Positions 1 to 7,274 of a DNA stretch of 33,265 bases are shown piece after piece (the stretch's first letter is position 1; every line of letters starts with the position of its first letter). The notes beneath the pieces were generated by a model that was given only the letters and a program-made list of their open reading frames with translations, was not told the origin of the DNA and ran no database searches. The position numbers and the translations under genes are program-made. The DNA comes from Thermoleophilaceae bacterium (lineage in GTDB: Bacteria; Actinomycetota; Thermoleophilia; Solirubrobacterales; Thermoleophilaceae), in NCBI GenBank assembly GCA_014534235.1, contig JACVRW010000024.1, forward strand, positions 1-33,265. The letters are read 5' to 3'.

Positions 1-194
1 CTCACGTCGACCCCGTTGATCGTCCCGCTGTCGAGGTGGTAAGTGACCGCGGACTGGCAGGTTCCGCCGTCGGGGTCCTCGCCGATCCAGCACGGACAGA
101 GCACGTCGCAGTCGCAGGCCTCCAGCAGGGTTCCCTGAAGCTGGTATCCCTCGGCCGCCGGGCTTTGGCCGGCGGCGGTCTCAGTGGTTGCCAT
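1..194 (-). CDS. DUF1326 family protein, 3' end outside window
   Basis: The N-terminal about 64 residues are visible; the rest lies beyond base 1. After a short polar leader the protein reads GTLLEACDCDVLCPCW, the Cys-rich start typical of DUF1326 proteins (C-x-C-x3-C-P-C), followed by a Gly-Asp rich segment and AVTYHLDSGTINGVDV, which also fits the family. The four clustered cysteines suggest metal or redox chemistry, but the family has no established function that I know of. The ATG at 194 is chosen because an AAAGGAGA ribosome binding site lies 8 bases upstream. The frame stays open upstream for another roughly 270 bases with in-frame ATGs at 320 and 329, so a longer N-terminus is possible. 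It is divergent from the DUF1015 gene. Family call good; function unknown. Confidence 0.8.
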   Translation of the reverse strand, partial: MATTETAAGQSPAAEGYQLQGTLLEACDCDVLCPCWIGEDPDGGTCQSAVTYHLDSGTINGVDV

Positions 195-202
195 ATATGA
201 GA

Positions 203-210
203 TCTCCTTT
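203..210 (-). promoter_or_regulatory. Ribosome binding site of the DUF1326 gene
   Basis: On the minus strand AAAGGAGA sits 8 bases before the ATG at 194. It is one of the strongest Shine-Dalgarno matches in the window and favours the short form of the DUF1326 protein over the in-frame upstream starts. Confidence 0.65.
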
Positions 211-456
211 CGTCCCTCGGTCCTGAAGCGGACGGGCGAGATTTCGAGGCGAAGCCGGTGGGGCAGGATGTCCTCCGAGTCGCCGGTGAACAGGACCAGG
301 TCGTGCACGCGGTGCTGCATGGCGATCATCTCCCGATTGCCGTCCGCAGTCAACGTAGCCGCCCATAGCTCGTGGCGCTCACTTCGATGACGTCGCCGAC
401 CGCGGCGAAACTCCGCGCGGCGATCGCGCGCTGAGCAGGCGCTAGGGTCGCCATCC

Positions 457-1710
457 GTGGCCGACGTTCAGCCGCTCCGCGCGGTCCGCTACGACCGTAC
501 GAAGGTGGATTCGCTCGCCGACGTGATCGCCCCTCCGTACGACGTGATCGACGACGAGGAGCGCCGGCGGCTCGCCGCCCGGAGCCCGTACAACGTCGTC
601 GAGCTCGACCTCCCGCCGAGCTACGACAGGGCCGCGCAGACATTCCACGATTGGCGCGAGCGCGGCATCCTGATACGAGAGCACGAGCCGGCGATCTGGG
701 TCCTTCGACAGGAGTACTTGGGTCCGGGGGGAGGCGCGCGCACTCGCACCGGCTTCTTCGCCCGCGTGCGCCTCGAGGACTACGGGCCGGGCCGAATCCG
801 CCCGCACGAACGCACCCACCCGGGGCCGAAGCAGGACCGGCTCAGGCTTATGCGGGCGACGAGGGCCAACCTCTCGCCGATCTTCACGCTCTTCCCCGAC
901 CCCGACGATGCGGGAGGTCGCGCCATGGACGACATGGTCGGAGGTGAGCCGTTTGCGGAGGTCGACCAGGGCGACGGGACCGTCAACCGGCTCTGGCGGA
1001 TCGCGGATCCCGAGCTGATCGCCGAGCTTCAGAGCGCGCTCGCCGCCGCCGAGCTCCTGATCGCCGATGGCCACCACCGCTACGAGACGGCTCGCGCGTA
1101 CGCCGACGAGGTCGGGGGCGAGGGCGACCACCGGTACGTCTTGATGCTGCTCTGCTCCCTGGCCGACCCCGGCCTACTCGTGCTGCCCACGCACCGGCTA
1201 CTCGACGGGCTGAAGGACGACAGCAGAAAGCAGCTGGCGATCCGCGACGTGTTGCTGCGGGACTTCGAGGTGGAGGAGCTCCCGGCCGCGTCCGAGCTCG
1301 AGCCCCCGGTCGGCGACGGGCGCATCGCCTACGGCTACATGGACAGCTTCTTTCGCCGGCCCTACCGCGTCACCTTGAAGGACCAGGCCATAGCCGACAG
1401 CGCGCTCAACGGCACGTCCGAGGCGTACCGTCGACTCGACACCGCCGTGCTCGAGGCGCTCATCCTACGCGGCGCGCTCGGCATGTCGGAGGAGGACATC
1501 GCACAGCTCAGGGGCCTCCGCTACTCGAACCGCCTCGCGGACGCCGTCGCGGAGGTCGAGTCGGGCGCCGCCGACGCCGGCTTCTTCCTCCGTGCGACGC
1601 CGGTCGAGCAGGTCCGGGCGGTGGCCGCGGCGGGCGAGTCGATGCCTCCCAAGTCGACGTTCTTCTATCCCAAGGTGCCGACCGGCCTGCTGTTCAATCT
1701 CCTGGCGTGA
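457..1710 (+). CDS. DUF1015 family protein
   Basis: This 417-residue protein has the usual DUF1015 (COG4198) length and landmarks: VIAPPYDVI near residues 23-31, HERTHPGPKQDR at 117-128, and ADGHHRYETA at 203-212. The D-G-H-H-R motif resembles the catalytic loop of ParB/sulfiredoxin-fold enzymes, including free-serine kinases, so a small-molecule kinase role is conceivable; that is inference. No signal peptide or membrane segment is visible, so it is probably cytosolic. It starts with GTG. Its TGA overlaps the GTG of the cobalamin adenosyltransferase gene (GTGA), and that gene in turn overlaps the OsmC gene, indicating one transcript. In some bacteria DUF1015 genes lie beside serine biosynthesis genes; here they do not. 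Family call firm, activity unknown. Confidence 0.88.
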   Translation: MADVQPLRAVRYDRTKVDSLADVIAPPYDVIDDEERRRLAARSPYNVVELDLPPSYDRAAQTFHDWRERGILIREHEPAIWVLRQEYLGPGGGARTRTGFFARVRLEDYGPGRIRPHERTHPGPKQDRLRLMRATRANLSPIFTLFPDPDDAGGRAMDDMVGGEPFAEVDQGDGTVNRLWRIADPELIAELQSALAAAELLIADGHHRYETARAYADEVGGEGDHRYVLMLLCSLADPGLLVLPTHRLLDGLKDDSRKQLAIRDVLLRDFEVEELPAASELEPPVGDGRIAYGYMDSFFRRPYRVTLKDQAIADSALNGTSEAYRRLDTAVLEALILRGALGMSEEDIAQLRGLRYSNRLADAVAEVESGAADAGFFLRATPVEQVRAVAAAGESMPPKSTFFYPKVPTGLLFNLLA

Positions 1711-2261
1711 AGATCTACACGCGCAAGGGCGACGACGGGACCACCGGCCTCTGGTACGGCGGGCGCGTCCCGAAGTTCGCGGGGCGGCCCGAGGCGTACG
1801 GCTCAGTGGACGAGGCGGCGTCGGCGCTCGGCCTGTCGCGAGCGGCGGCCGAGCCTGGGAGCGAACTCTACGGGGACATCCTGCGGCTGCAGAACGAGCT
1901 GTTCGTCGCGGGGGCCGAGCTCGCCACCGCCGCCGAGGCCGCCGGACGGCTGCAGCCCGGGGTCTCCCAGGTAACGCCGGAGATGGTCGAGCGCCTCGAG
2001 TCCGACATCGACCGGTACATGGACCGCGTCGACCTCCCGCCGAAGTTCGTCATCCCGGGCGGCACCGAGCTCTCCGCCCGGCTCGACGTGGCGCGCGCCG
2101 CGGTGCGCCGTGCCGAGCGGCGGGTGAGCGAGCTGCGCCACGAGGGAGACCTCGCCGACGACACGGTGTTGATCTACCTGAACCGGCTGTCCGACGCGCT
2201 CTTCGCGATGGCGCGCTTCGCCGACGAGCCGGAACCGGAGCAATTCGAAGGAAGAGGATGA
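1707..2261 (+). CDS. Cob(I)alamin adenosyltransferase, PduO type
   Basis: This enzyme transfers the adenosyl group of ATP to cob(I)alamin to give adenosylcobalamin, the cofactor of methylmalonyl-CoA mutase and similar enzymes. The 184-residue protein begins IYTRKGDDGTTGL, the PduO/MMAB N-terminal ATP-binding signature (T-R-x-G-D-x-G-x-T), followed by the YGSVDEAASALGL segment and the C-terminal part FVIPGGTELSARLDVARAAVRRAER, the usual conserved FxxPGG...AR...RRAER stretch. Length fits the family. The GTG start overlaps the DUF1015 stop by 4 bases, and its own TGA overlaps the OsmC ATG (ATGA), so translation is probably coupled across all three genes. No B12-dependent mutase lies in this window. 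Confidence 0.93.
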   Translation: MKIYTRKGDDGTTGLWYGGRVPKFAGRPEAYGSVDEAASALGLSRAAAEPGSELYGDILRLQNELFVAGAELATAAEAAGRLQPGVSQVTPEMVERLESDIDRYMDRVDLPPKFVIPGGTELSARLDVARAAVRRAERRVSELRHEGDLADDTVLIYLNRLSDALFAMARFADEPEPEQFEGRG

Positions 2262-2653
2262 GAGCGATCGCCCGCCGTGAAAACGGCACCTTCAGGCACG
2301 ACGTAGAGATCCGGCGCCACGTCGTCGTGGCCGACGAGCCCGCCGAGAACGGCGGCGACGACTCGGGGCCGAGCCCACAGGAGCTCCTCGCCGCGAGTCT
2401 CGCCTCATGCACCGCGATCACGATGGAGATGTACGCGAAGCGCAAGGACTGGGACATCGGCGAGGTAGTGGTGGACGTGAACTACGAGCCCGCCCAGCGC
2501 GGATCACCGACTCGCTTCCGGCTGGAGGTGCATTTGTCCGAGGAGGTCCCGAAGGAGCAGCGCGAGCGGCTCATGCAGATCGCGGCGAGGTGCCCGGTGC
2601 ACCGCACGCTCGAGGGCGAGGTCATGTTCGAGGAGACCCTCCAGCCCGCTTAG
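2258..2653 (+). CDS. OsmC/Ohr family peroxide-detoxification protein
   Basis: This is a 131-residue OsmC-fold protein. The two redox cysteines that reduce organic hydroperoxides in OsmC/Ohr proteins are visible: Cys51 in ASLASCTAITMEMYA, at the start of the long central helix, and Cys112 in ARCPVHRTL. It looks closer to the OsmC/YhfA branch than to Ohr proper. The ATG at 2258 is chosen because it overlaps the preceding stop (ATGA), typical of a coupled operon; longer open frames upstream are antisense or shadow sequence. The 3' end overlaps the convergent GNAT gene by 32 bases. It probably acts in the cytosol under oxidative stress; the exact substrate cannot be told. Confidence 0.9.
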   Translation: MRAIARRENGTFRHDVEIRRHVVVADEPAENGGDDSGPSPQELLAASLASCTAITMEMYAKRKDWDIGEVVVDVNYEPAQRGSPTRFRLEVHLSEEVPKEQRERLMQIAARCPVHRTLEGEVMFEETLQPA

Positions 2654-3395
2654 GCCGCCGCCGCTCCCACATCTGCAGCGCGCCGAGCGGCCGATAGCCG
2701 AGCCGGTCGTACACCGGCCGGCCAAGCCTCGTGGCCACGAGCGTGGTGGTCTCGGCGCCGCGCTCGCGCGCGTCGGCCAGGGCGTGGGCCAGAAGCTTGC
2801 CGGACAGGCCCCTACCGCGCGCCTCGGGCACGACCGCCACCCACTCGATGTCGGTATTTCGCTCGTGGTCGAGCGTCATGAGGCACGCCACCGGCTCCCC
2901 GGCCTGGCTGGCCGTGTAGACGTGCGCCTGGTCCTCAGGGAAGCGGGCGAGTCCGCGGGTGAAGGAGTCGGTGCCGAAGGCGTACGAGCGGTCGTTGATG
3001 GAACCCACGTCGGCGATGCGCCCGGCCGCCGTCCACTCGGAGAGAGCGCGGTCCGGGGGCCGCTCGACGCCGTCGAGCTCGCGGCCCATCGCCTCTGGCT
3101 CGGCGTCGAGGAAGTGGCCCCTGGGCTCGAGCAGCGCGGCCGCGTTGCGATCGCCGTGGTGGACCCAGACCGTCCAGGTGGCGCCGATCTCGGCGTACGC
3201 GGCGGCGATCTCCTCGTAGGCGTCCGCGAGACCACCGGCCTCCGTGTACGTCACCGAGTTGAGCACGGCGCGCTCGGGACAGGCGGGCACGACCGCAGCG
3301 ACCACCCCGTCCCGCTCGAGCGTCCGCGCGCCGTCCGAGGCCTGTCCCAGCAGCCGCATGAAGTGTTGCATCGACGCACGGAGTCGCTCGACCAC
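2622..3395 (-). CDS. GNAT family N-acetyltransferase
   Basis: The 257-residue protein carries a C-terminal GNAT domain: [24 protein letters not shown] at about 183-206 contains strand beta4 and the acetyl-CoA pyrophosphate loop R-G-R-G-L-S-G-K, followed by [17 protein letters not shown], the usual final strand segment. Residues 1-110 are a weaker, possibly degenerate GNAT-like half, so a tandem-GNAT architecture is likely. The substrate is unknown. The GTG at 3395 is taken as the start; an in-frame ATG eight codons later is an alternative. Its 3' end overlaps the convergent OsmC gene by 32 bases, and upstream it is divergent from the isochorismatase-like gene with about 58 bases between starts. 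Confidence 0.85.
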   Translation of the reverse strand: MVERLRASMQHFMRLLGQASDGARTLERDGVVAAVVPACPERAVLNSVTYTEAGGLADAYEEIAAAYAEIGATWTVWVHHGDRNAAALLEPRGHFLDAEPEAMGRELDGVERPPDRALSEWTAAGRIADVGSINDRSYAFGTDSFTRGLARFPEDQAHVYTASQAGEPVACLMTLDHERNTDIEWVAVVPEARGRGLSGKLLAHALADARERGAETTTLVATRLGRPVYDRLGYRPLGALQMWERRRPKRAGGSPRT

Positions 3396-3453
3396 CGGGT
3401 CAGTGTGTCATGCCCGCCGCGGCGGAACGGCCGTGTCTAGACTGGGTTCGGCC

Positions 3454-4506
3454 ATGCGCGAGCTTTCGGTCCCGGACCACTTCGACCCGGGTCGCGTCGG
3501 CGAGGTCTGGCGGGTCCCCTACGAGTACCGTGCCCGCGAGGCGTCGGCGTGGGCCGAGCGACACGGCGTCGGCCCGGCCGCCGAGGACTCCTTCCGTCTC
3601 TGTCTCTTGGCGGTCGACGTCCAGAACACGTTTTGCATCCCTGAGTTCGAGCTGTTCGTCGGGGGCCGCTCCGGCACCGGCGCCGTCGACGACAACCGCC
3701 GCCTGTGCGAGTTCATCTACCGGAACCTCGCCACGCTCACCCAGATCGTGCCGAGCCTCGACACCCACCACGCGATGCAGGTGTTCCACGCCGTGTGGCT
3801 GGTCGACGAGCATGGAAAGCACCCGCCTCCCTACACCCTCGTCTCCCACGTGGAGGTCGAGGCCGGTCGCTGGCGCGTCAACGAGGCCGTCGCCGAGGCG
3901 CTCGGGATCGACGTCGACTACGCGGCCCGCCACCTCGCGCACTACACCCGGCGGCTCGCCGAGGGGGGCAAGTACAACCTGACGATCTGGCCGTACCACG
4001 CCATGCTCGGCGGCATCGGCCACGCGCTCGTGTCGGCGGTCGAGGAGGCGGTGTTCTTCCATGGCATAGCCCGCTACAGCCGGCCGGAGTTCCAGGTCAA
4101 GGGGGAGCGGGCGCTCACCGAGCACTACTCGATGCTCGGCCCGGAGGTGACCGAGGGCCCCGACGGCGACACCCTGGGCGAGCCGAACACCGAGCTGATC
4201 GAGAAGCTCCTTGGGTTCGACGCCGTCGTCGTCGCCGGCCAGGCGAAGAGCCATTGCCTGGCATGGACGATCGACGACCTCCTGGAGGACGACGACGTGC
4301 GGGAGCGGCTCGCCGAGCGTACCTACCTCCTCGAGGACTGCACTTCACCGGTCGTCGTGCCGGGGGTGGTCGACTACACGGACGACGCGAACGCAGCCTT
4401 CGAGCGCTACGCCGACGCCGGCCTGAACGTGGTCCGCTCGACGGATCCCGTCGAGAGCTGGCCGGGGATCGCGGAGCGCGTCGCCGCGACCCGTTCGCAC
4501 GCGTGA
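3454..4506 (+). CDS. Isochorismatase/nicotinamidase-like cysteine hydrolase
   Basis: A 350-residue member of the isochorismatase-like hydrolase superfamily, larger than ordinary nicotinamidases (about 180-220 residues). The likely catalytic triad is visible: Asp55 in [10 protein letters not shown], a Lys around 173 in [12 protein letters not shown], and nucleophile Cys268 in [11 protein letters not shown]. The [14 protein letters not shown] segment matches the nicotinamidase WP-H-C-x-G pattern with an Ala in place of the second residue after H. The ATG at 3454 is chosen because homology-like sequence begins there; the open frame extends further upstream into sequence antisense to the GNAT gene. 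Substrate could be nicotinamide or another amide; not decidable here. It is followed 20 bases later by the Nudix gene on the same strand. Confidence 0.85.
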   Translation: MRELSVPDHFDPGRVGEVWRVPYEYRAREASAWAERHGVGPAAEDSFRLCLLAVDVQNTFCIPEFELFVGGRSGTGAVDDNRRLCEFIYRNLATLTQIVPSLDTHHAMQVFHAVWLVDEHGKHPPPYTLVSHVEVEAGRWRVNEAVAEALGIDVDYAARHLAHYTRRLAEGGKYNLTIWPYHAMLGGIGHALVSAVEEAVFFHGIARYSRPEFQVKGERALTEHYSMLGPEVTEGPDGDTLGEPNTELIEKLLGFDAVVVAGQAKSHCLAWTIDDLLEDDDVRERLAERTYLLEDCTSPVVVPGVVDYTDDANAAFERYADAGLNVVRSTDPVESWPGIAERVAATRSHA

Positions 4507-4526
4507 GCGTTGCCTCGAGGTAAGCG

Positions 4527-5099
4527 GTGCCGGAGCTCCGGGACCTGCTGCTCGCGCCCGAGGAGGCCGCAGCGCTGGACGCGCCCGGAAGCAAGGACGC
4601 GGCCGTGCTCGTCCCGCTCTATCCGGATCTCGTCGCCGTCTTCACCGAGCGCCGCGCGGACCTCCGCCGCCATGCCGGTGAAATCTCGTTTCCGGGCGGG
4701 CGCCAGGAGCATCCGAGAGAGGACCTGCGCGAGACCGCCCTTCGCGAGGCGAACGAGGAGATCGGCCTCTCCCCCCGGGACGTCGAGCTCGTCGGGGCGC
4801 TGCCGCCGGTCGGCACATTCGTCACGGGCTACCGCATCCACCCCTTCGTCGGGATGATCGAGCCGGGGCACGCGTGGACGCCGCAGGAGACGGAGGTCGC
4901 GCGAGTGCTCGAGTTCTCCCTGCACGACCTCCTCGAGGGTCACGAGATGAGGCGCCTCGTGCGCAAGGGCGTGCCGATCAAGACGCCCACCTACACGGTG
5001 GACGGTCACCTTGTGTGGGGAGCGACCGCACGGATCGTGCAGTCGCTCCTGGAGCGGGTCGGGCCGCTGCTCTCGCCGCCGGCGGACCGCCCGACCTAG
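4527..5099 (+). CDS. Nudix hydrolase, CoA pyrophosphatase type
   Basis: The 190-residue protein contains the UPF0035/CoA-pyrophosphatase signature HAGEISFPGGR (about 49-59) running into the Nudix box, G-x5-E-x7-R-E-x2-E-E-x-G-L, ending REANEEIGL near residue 81. Enzymes with this signature (YeaB/NudL, PCD1) cleave CoA or oxidised CoA to 4'-phosphopantetheine and 3',5'-ADP. The GTG start at 4527 lies 20 bases after the isochorismatase-like gene, so the two may be co-transcribed. The stop codon shares the palindrome CTAG at 5096-5099 with the stop of the convergent sulfurtransferase gene, each strand reading TAG. Confidence 0.92.
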   Translation: MPELRDLLLAPEEAAALDAPGSKDAAVLVPLYPDLVAVFTERRADLRRHAGEISFPGGRQEHPREDLRETALREANEEIGLSPRDVELVGALPPVGTFVTGYRIHPFVGMIEPGHAWTPQETEVARVLEFSLHDLLEGHEMRRLVRKGVPIKTPTYTVDGHLVWGATARIVQSLLERVGPLLSPPADRPT

Positions 5100-5938
5100 A
5101 CGTCCTTCTCGATCGGCACGTCGACCATGTTGCCCCATTCGGTCCACGAGCCGTCGTAGTTCTTAACGTCCCCGTGGCCCAGCAGCTCGTGCAGCACGAA
5201 CCAGGTGTGAGCCGAGCGCTCGCCGATCCGGCAGTAGGCGATGATCGGGTCGCCGTCGATCACACCCTTGCTCCCGTAGAGCTCGCGCAGCTCGTCCGCC
5301 GACTTGAAGGTGCCGTCCTCCCGCACTGCCTGCGCCCACGGGACCGACGCCGCGCCCGGGATGTGGCCGCCGCGCTGGGCGCCCTCCTGCTCGTAGCCGG
5401 CCATCGCGATCAGCTCGCCCGAGTACTCCTGCGGCGAGCGGACGTCCACGAGCCGCGTGCTCGTGTCGAGCGCCGCGAGCACCTCGTCGCGCCGGGCCCG
5501 GATCGCGGGGTCGCCCTCCCGGGCGACGAACTCCTGGGCCTCATAGCTCGGGACCTCGCTCGTCGTCGGCCTGCCCTCCGAGATCCACTTTTCGCGCGGG
5601 CCGTTCATCAACTTCACCTTGTCGTGGCCGTAATAGCGGAGGTACCAGTAGGTGTACGCGGCGAACCAGTTGTTGCGGTCGCCGTAGAGGACGATCGTGT
5701 GGTCTTTCGAGATCCCGCGGCTGCCGAACAGGTCGCCGAACTCGTCGGGCCCGAGGAAGTCGCGCTTCACCCGGTCCTGCAGGTCCCGCTTCCAGTCGAA
5801 CCCGATCGCCCCGGGGATGTGAGCCTCCGCGTAGAGAGCCGGATTCTCGTCGACCTCGACGATCCGGATCGAATCGTCGCCGAGATGGTTCTCCACCCAC
5901 TGCGTGTCCACGAGGACGTCCTTGGCGTAGTCGGCCAT
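5096..5938 (-). CDS. Thiosulfate sulfurtransferase (two rhodanese domains)
   Basis: A 280-residue tandem rhodanese. The N-terminal domain (about 5-125) has lost its cysteine, while the C-terminal domain (about 150-278) holds the active-site loop Y-C-R-I-G-E-R-S with catalytic Cys236, the version seen in actinobacterial CysA/SseA-type sulfurtransferases. The CH2A-like DVRSPQEYSGE at 165-175 and HIPGA at 192-196 are also present. It moves sulfane sulfur from thiosulfate or a related donor to an acceptor thiol or cyanide; the in vivo acceptor is unknown. ATG at 5938 is preceded by GGAGGGA. An AT-rich imperfect palindrome lies about 20 bases upstream and may regulate it. Confidence 0.94.
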   Translation of the reverse strand: MADYAKDVLVDTQWVENHLGDDSIRIVEVDENPALYAEAHIPGAIGFDWKRDLQDRVKRDFLGPDEFGDLFGSRGISKDHTIVLYGDRNNWFAAYTYWYLRYYGHDKVKLMNGPREKWISEGRPTTSEVPSYEAQEFVAREGDPAIRARRDEVLAALDTSTRLVDVRSPQEYSGELIAMAGYEQEGAQRGGHIPGAASVPWAQAVREDGTFKSADELRELYGSKGVIDGDPIIAYCRIGERSAHTWFVLHELLGHGDVKNYDGSWTEWGNMVDVPIEKDV

Positions 5939-5957
5939 CGCGTGCTTGTCCCTCCGG

Positions 5958-5976
5958 TTGAATTCCGCTAAATCAA
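5958..5976 (-). promoter_or_regulatory. Candidate operator/promoter palindrome upstream of sulfurtransferase
   Basis: In otherwise GC-rich DNA, an AT-rich imperfect palindrome TTGAATT-CCGCT-AAATCAA (7-5-7, six of seven positions symmetric) sits about 20 bases before the sulfurtransferase ATG. Its size and position suit a dimeric repressor such as an Rrf2-type regulator, but the regulator is not identifiable and no clear -35/-10 pair is seen. Confidence 0.35.
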
Positions 5977-5989
5977 GTCGGGATTAAGC

Positions 5990-6469
5990 CTATCGTGCCA
6001 GCACGCGGGCTACGGCGGTGGTGGTGGCGGCGAGCCACTTCCGGTGGGCGGCGGGGTCCTCCTCGACCACCTCCACCGGAATCCGCCAGGTCGCCGACGC
6101 CGCGCGGACGATCTCCGCGCCGCCAGCGAGGACGGCGCGGTCGACGCTTCCCGCGGCCTCGTAGACGAGCCCCCTGACAGGGGTCTCCACGAGCCGCGCC
6201 ATCATGGTCTGCAGGCGCGGGCCGTGCAGTTCGGGCGCGTCGGCCGCGCTGCCCAGGAGCCAGCAGATCGCGCTGACGCCCGCCAGCCGCGGGATCAGCG
6301 TGGCCAGCCGGTCGGGGTCCGCCAGCACCGCCTCGGCGCCGGCCCGCTCGATCGCGGCCTTGTGCGCGGGGTCGCGCGTCGTCCCGCGCACCGCGTGACC
6401 GTCCTGCTGCAGCTGGGCCGCCAGCGCCGCGCCACGGCAGCCGCAACCGACGATCAAGATTCGCGCCAC
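5990..6469 (-). CDS. Short Rossmann-fold NAD(P)-binding protein
   Basis: A 159-residue protein starting ARILIVGCGCRGAALAAQL, a dinucleotide-binding loop (G-x-G-x2-G) followed by GTTRDP, typical of the NAD-dependent epimerase/SDR or 6-phosphogluconate-dehydrogenase-like N-terminus. It is about half the length of an extended SDR, and the Y-x3-K catalytic pair of SDR enzymes is not evident, so it is either a minimal NAD-binding protein or a sensor-like domain. The ATG start directly follows the stop of the small membrane-protein gene (3-base gap), suggesting co-transcription. Function unknown. Confidence 0.72.
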   Translation of the reverse strand: MARILIVGCGCRGAALAAQLQQDGHAVRGTTRDPAHKAAIERAGAEAVLADPDRLATLIPRLAGVSAICWLLGSAADAPELHGPRLQTMMARLVETPVRGLVYEAAGSVDRAVLAGGAEIVRAASATWRIPVEVVEEDPAAHRKWLAATTTAVARVLAR

Positions 6470-6472
6470 GCG

Positions 6473-6766
6473 CTAGGAGCGCGCGCGGCGGCGCAGGTCC
6501 TCGCGCCAGCGCTCGTCCTCCGCCACGCGGGCGCGCACCTCGTCCTCGGTTAGCTCGCGCCGGCCGGTCGCGCGCCGGCGGGCGTTCTGGGCCTCGAGCA
6601 TCTGGTCGATGTCGTCGAGCTCGAGCTCGGCCTCGACCTCCGGTGAGCGCGTGGGTCGCCACGCCACCTGCTCGGCGCCGGACCCCGGATACCACCTGCC
6701 GAGCGCTAGGAATATCCCGACGGCGACGAGCAGGCAGAACAGGACGAAGACGGCGAACTCGCCCAC
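6473..6766 (-). CDS. Small single-pass membrane protein, hypothetical
   Basis: Ninety-seven residues. Residues about 4-23 (AVFVLFCLLVAVGIFLALG) form one hydrophobic helix; the rest is charged, with an acidic LELDDIDQMLEAQNARRR stretch and a helical Arg/Glu-rich tail ending WREDLRRRARS. No known family recognised. It resembles short helical anchors of actinobacteria whose soluble tail is cytoplasmic. GTG start at 6766. It lies directly upstream of the Rossmann-protein gene on the same strand and is probably its operon partner. Confidence 0.62.
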   Translation of the reverse strand: MGEFAVFVLFCLLVAVGIFLALGRWYPGSGAEQVAWRPTRSPEVEAELELDDIDQMLEAQNARRRATGRRELTEDEVRARVAEDERWREDLRRRARS

Positions 6767-6851
6767 GCGCCGAGTGTACGCTCCAAGCCAGTGCCCGACT
6801 CAGCGATGACCGATGCGCCGGCCGCCGTGCGCGGCCCCGCCGCGTAGCGCC

Positions 6852-7274
6852 ATGCGGCGAAACGCCGACATCGTGCGCGAGGGCATGGAGACGTGGAGCC
6901 GGGGCGACCTCGACAGGACGATCGCCCTCATCGACCCCCAGGTCGTCTGGCGACCGATCACCGCGTGGCCCGGCATCCAGCCCGAGTACCGCGGCCATGA
7001 GGGCGTCCGCCGCTTCTGGAGCGCCTTCCGCGACCCCTGGGAGACGATCACGCTCGACGCCGACGAGATCCGCGAGCTCGGCGAGCGCACGGTGCTGACC
7101 CGCTCTCACTTTCGTGGGCAGGGGCGCGCGAGCGGGGTTGAGACGGAGGCCCGCATGTACACGGTCTGGACGCTCGAGGACGGCAAGCTCGTGCGCTTCG
7201 AGAGCTTCACGGACGAGGCCCCCGCGCTCGAGGCGGCGGAGCGACAGGAGGCCGTGAGGGTCAAGGGGTCGTGA
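6852..7274 (+). CDS. SnoaL-like / nuclear transport factor 2-like protein
   Basis: A 140-residue alpha+beta barrel protein of the NTF2-like superfamily. DIVREGMETWSRGDLDRTIALIDPQVVWRP is the characteristic N-terminal helix pair and first strand, followed by GHEGVRRFWSAFRDPWE and the terminal strands VETEARMYTVWTLEDGKLVRFESF. Such proteins include small isomerases, hydrolases and ligand-binding proteins; no specific catalytic residues can be assigned. The ATG at 6852 is preferred because the 13 upstream in-frame residues from the ATG at 6813 are Pro/Ala-rich and unlike the family. Its TGA overlaps the acyl-CoA dehydrogenase GTG (GTGA), so the two are translationally coupled. Confidence 0.8.
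   Translation: MRRNADIVREGMETWSRGDLDRTIALIDPQVVWRPITAWPGIQPEYRGHEGVRRFWSAFRDPWETITLDADEIRELGERTVLTRSHFRGQGRASGVETEARMYTVWTLEDGKLVRFESFTDEAPALEAAERQEAVRVKGS

Noticed and set aside
3400-4254. 284-residue minus-strand gene
   Set aside because: It is antisense to the isochorismatase-like gene and has the Val/Gly/Arg/His-rich composition of a high-GC shadow frame.
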